Shown here one piece after another: positions 13,640 through 15,445 of a stretch of 15,445 bases of DNA. Below the pieces are notes generated by a model, which worked only from the letters and a program-made list of their open reading frames with translations, did not search any database and was not told where the DNA came from. The stretch's first letter is position 1. Every line of letters starts with the position of its first letter. The stretch is from DASSKO01 sp035690425 (GTDB lineage Bacteria; Actinomycetota; Actinomycetes; Propionibacteriales; Nocardioidaceae), in NCBI GenBank assembly GCA_035690425.1, contig DASSKO010000068.1, positions 1 through 15,445 on the forward strand. The letters run 5' to 3'. Both the position numbers and the translations under genes were made by a program.

Positions 13640-14170
13640 ATGCTCGGACAGTTGCAGACCGTGCCTGCCCTCGACCGTCGTGACCTGCTCGCGGCGCCCG
13701 TGAGCGCGGCGCTCGAGGCCGGGCAGGCACCGTCGGCCCAGGTTGCGCCGATCGAGCCCGACCTCGCCGACACCGCTGCCTTCTGCGCGGCGTACGACGT
13801 GCCGATGGAGGCGTCGGCCAACTGCGTGATCGTCACCGGGAAACGTGGCGGCGAGGCCCGCCATGCCGCTTGTGTCGTCCTGGCCACCACCCGCGCCGAC
13901 GTGAACAACGTCGTCCGGCGCTACCTCGACACCCGCAAGGCGTCCTTCGCCGACACCGACTTCGCGACCGAGACGACCGGCATGGAGTACGGCGGCATCA
14001 CCGTCATCGGCTTGCCCACACAGTGGCCGGTGCTGATCGACGCACGCGTCGTGGCGGCCGGGCAGGTCGTCGTGGGCAGCGGCATCCGCGGCTCGAAGAT
14101 CGTGCTGCCGGCGACCGAGCTGGCCGCCCTGCCCGCGGCCGTCGTGCTCGACGACCTGGCCCAGGCCTAG
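13640..14170 (+). CDS. YbaK/EbsC-type aminoacyl-tRNA deacylase domain protein
   Basis: A 176-residue protein with the YbaK/aminoacyl-tRNA-editing domain, whose characterised members hydrolyse mischarged tRNAs such as Cys-tRNA(Pro). Visible pieces are ANCVIVTGKRGGE, the block RRYLDTRKASFAD, TTGMEYGGITVIGLP, PVLIDARV and VVVGSGIRGSKIVLP, which match the family order. The lysine normally found in the KTLV/KSLV strand is replaced here by the Asn of ANCVIV, so activity or substrate may differ. Two in-frame ATGs (13631 and 13640) are possible; I chose 13640 from the -10-like CACAAT seven bases upstream. A long frame open to the left is antisense to cobQ and is not coding. It diverges from cobQ. Confidence 0.87.
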   Translation: MLGQLQTVPALDRRDLLAAPVSAALEAGQAPSAQVAPIEPDLADTAAFCAAYDVPMEASANCVIVTGKRGGEARHAACVVLATTRADVNNVVRRYLDTRKASFADTDFATETTGMEYGGITVIGLPTQWPVLIDARVVAAGQVVVGSGIRGSKIVLPATELAALPAAVVLDDLAQA

Positions 14171-14180
14171 GCGGTTCTCG

Positions 14181-14198
14181 CTGCCCAATGCTGGGCGG
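14181..14198. terminator. Small hairpin after the YbaK-like gene, weak terminator candidate
   Basis: CTGCCCA-ATGC-TGGGCGG can form a seven-pair stem (one G-U) with a four-base loop, 11 bp after the stop codon. No T-tract follows, so it would be at best a weak intrinsic terminator. The remaining bases to 14388 are less GC-rich than their surroundings and hold no gene or clear promoter that I can support. Confidence 0.3.
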
Positions 14199-14388
14199 CT
14201 CGGTGGGCCAGTTCGTCTGCTGTAGCTCTGACCATCCCAGCTATCGGGCGCGCGCAAGTTCCGCTTCCGTGTAGGAACCCAGCCAGCGCTACTGAAGGTA
14301 CTTCTCCGATTTCGCTGCGCAGTAATGACTGGCTGCGGTAGGACGGTCACTGAGCGGCTTCGGCCGACAGTCTCGGACTCCTGGGGTC

Positions 14389-15445
14389 ATGATGCGTGTC
14401 TCTCGCCTTGCTCTGTGTCTGGTTTCGTCGCTGATCGTTCTGGTGAGTGGTATGGCGGTGGTCCCGCCGGCGTCGGCGGTGGTCGATGCGGTGCCGTTGC
14501 CAGTGGGCCCGCGGCCGGGCGCCACCCGGGTCGACTTCGCGGTCGGCGATCGGGTGCAGGCGAGTGTGGATGTGGGCACCGGGAACCTGCTGGTGACGAC
14601 CACCGGTCTGACGCTGCCGGGCATCGACCGCGACGTGCAGCTGGGCCTTGATTACAACAGCCTGCTGGTCGGCTCGGACTCCCCGGCGGCCGACGGTGCG
14701 GCGGGGACGGGGTGGCAGATGCGGCTGGGCGCCGACACCCGGCTGGTCGCCAACGACGACGGGTCGGTGCTGTATCTGGCCCCGGGCGGCCGGCAGGGCC
14801 TGTACGAGCCGACGTCGGCGGGCGCGTCGTCCTACACCTCACCGGCCGGGTTCAAGAACACCCTCGTCCAGACCAGTGCCGGGTGGGAGCTGAGTGACCA
14901 CACCTCCAACGCGATGTCGGTGTTCGACACCGCCGGAAAGCTGAGGACGATCCGGGACCGCAACGGCCAACAGACCACGTTCGACTACTCCAGCTCCGGC
15001 GCCCAGCGGCTGCAGCAGATCACCTCCACCCGCGGCGGGCCGGGCGCGCGGACGGTGGAGGTGAACTTCGCCTACGGCGTGCTGGGGTCGCTGACCCAGA
15101 CCGGCGACGACGGGACTGTGCGTAAGGTGGAGTATGGCTACGACGACGTCACCGGAGCCTCGCCGTTGCTGACCTCGATCACCGACCCGGCCGGCCGGGT
15201 CACCAACTTCGGCTACGACACCGCCGACCGGCTGACCTCGGTCACCAACACCGCCGGCGTGCAGACCACCTTCGGCTACGACAGCACCAACCGGGTCACC
15301 GACGTCGTCCGTGATATGGGCGAGATTGCCGCGACCACCCGCTTCGCCTACGCCTCGGACACGCAGACGCTAGTAGCGGACCCGAACACCGACCCCACGA
15401 CACCGGTCGCCACCGGGCCGCACACCACCTACTCCCTCGACGGCA
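14389..15445 (+). CDS. Secreted RHS/YD-repeat protein, N-terminal part (3' end outside window)
   Basis: An open frame runs from the ATG at 14389 to the window edge with no stop (352 residues so far). Residues 1-30 form a signal peptide: MMRVSR, a hydrophobic core (LALCLVSSLIVLVSGMAVV) and a PPASA cleavage site. A mature N-terminal region follows (DVGTGNLLVTTTGLTLPG, LGLDYNS), as found before RHS repeats. YD-type repeats then begin: LRTIRDRNGQQTTFDYS (201-217), LTSITDPAGRVTNFGYD and LTSVTNTAGVQTTFGYD. RHS proteins build a beta-cage that in many bacteria holds a C-terminal toxin delivered to neighbours; any toxin and immunity gene would lie beyond the edge. A second ATG at 14392 gives GGGG a better spacing of five bases and may be the real start. 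The first 50 codons use more A/T-ending codons than the rest of the window, consistent with acquisition, but that is only suggestive. Confidence 0.88.
   Translation, partial: MMRVSRLALCLVSSLIVLVSGMAVVPPASAVVDAVPLPVGPRPGATRVDFAVGDRVQASVDVGTGNLLVTTTGLTLPGIDRDVQLGLDYNSLLVGSDSPAADGAAGTGWQMRLGADTRLVANDDGSVLYLAPGGRQGLYEPTSAGASSYTSPAGFKNTLVQTSAGWELSDHTSNAMSVFDTAGKLRTIRDRNGQQTTFDYSSSGAQRLQQITSTRGGPGARTVEVNFAYGVLGSLTQTGDDGTVRKVEYGYDDVTGASPLLTSITDPAGRVTNFGYDTADRLTSVTNTAGVQTTFGYDSTNRVTDVVRDMGEIAATTRFAYASDTQTLVADPNTDPTTPVATGPHTTYSLDG

Overview
The window looks like the chromosome of a high-GC actinobacterium. GC is very high throughout, GTG starts are common, and several genes have leaderless promoters with a -10 hexamer 6-7 nt before the start codon. 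Typical actinobacterial families are present: HrpA with its long C-terminal region, DUF2252, DUF1876, a DUF222/HNH (13E12-type) protein and an RHS protein. A Propionibacteriales or Nocardioides-like host would fit, but the sequence alone does not prove the genus. The content is mostly core or housekeeping genes. The accessory genes are the HNH protein and the RHS protein at the right edge.

Layout, left to right. The 3' half of hrpA is followed by a rightward run: a LigB/DODA-type extradiol dioxygenase behind an AT-rich operator-like site, a GNAT acetyltransferase, a DUF2252 kinase-like protein and peptide deformylase. The last two overlap by 4 bp. A leftward pair, cysG (siroheme synthase) then a TrmH/SpoU RNA methyltransferase, is separated by one base. 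It is read from an intergenic region containing four 12-bp tandem repeats. A PEBP/YbhB protein and a YdeI/OmdA-like protein point right. A leftward DUF222/HNH endonuclease-like gene follows, preceded by a near-consensus actinobacterial LexA (SOS) box. An alpha/beta hydrolase points right and ends tail-to-tail, with a 19-bp overlap, against a leftward group of cobQ, DUF1876 and an ElaA-type GNAT. Diverging from cobQ is a YbaK-like tRNA-editing protein; their start codons are only about 33 bp apart, so the two promoters are interlocked. The window ends inside a secreted RHS/YD-repeat protein that stays open to the edge.

Functional links. cysG and cobQ both serve tetrapyrrole (siroheme/cobalamin) metabolism but are about 5 kb apart and not in a cob cluster. 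Deformylase, TrmH, YbaK and HrpA concern translation or RNA. Most neighbours look like small independent transcription units. No complete new defence or metabolic system is visible. The signals most worth following are the SOS box on the HNH gene, the DUF2252 protein (catalytic motifs in an order suggesting a circularly permuted kinase fold) coupled to deformylase, the repeat in the cysG leader, the interlocked cobQ/ybaK promoters, and the truncated RHS locus.
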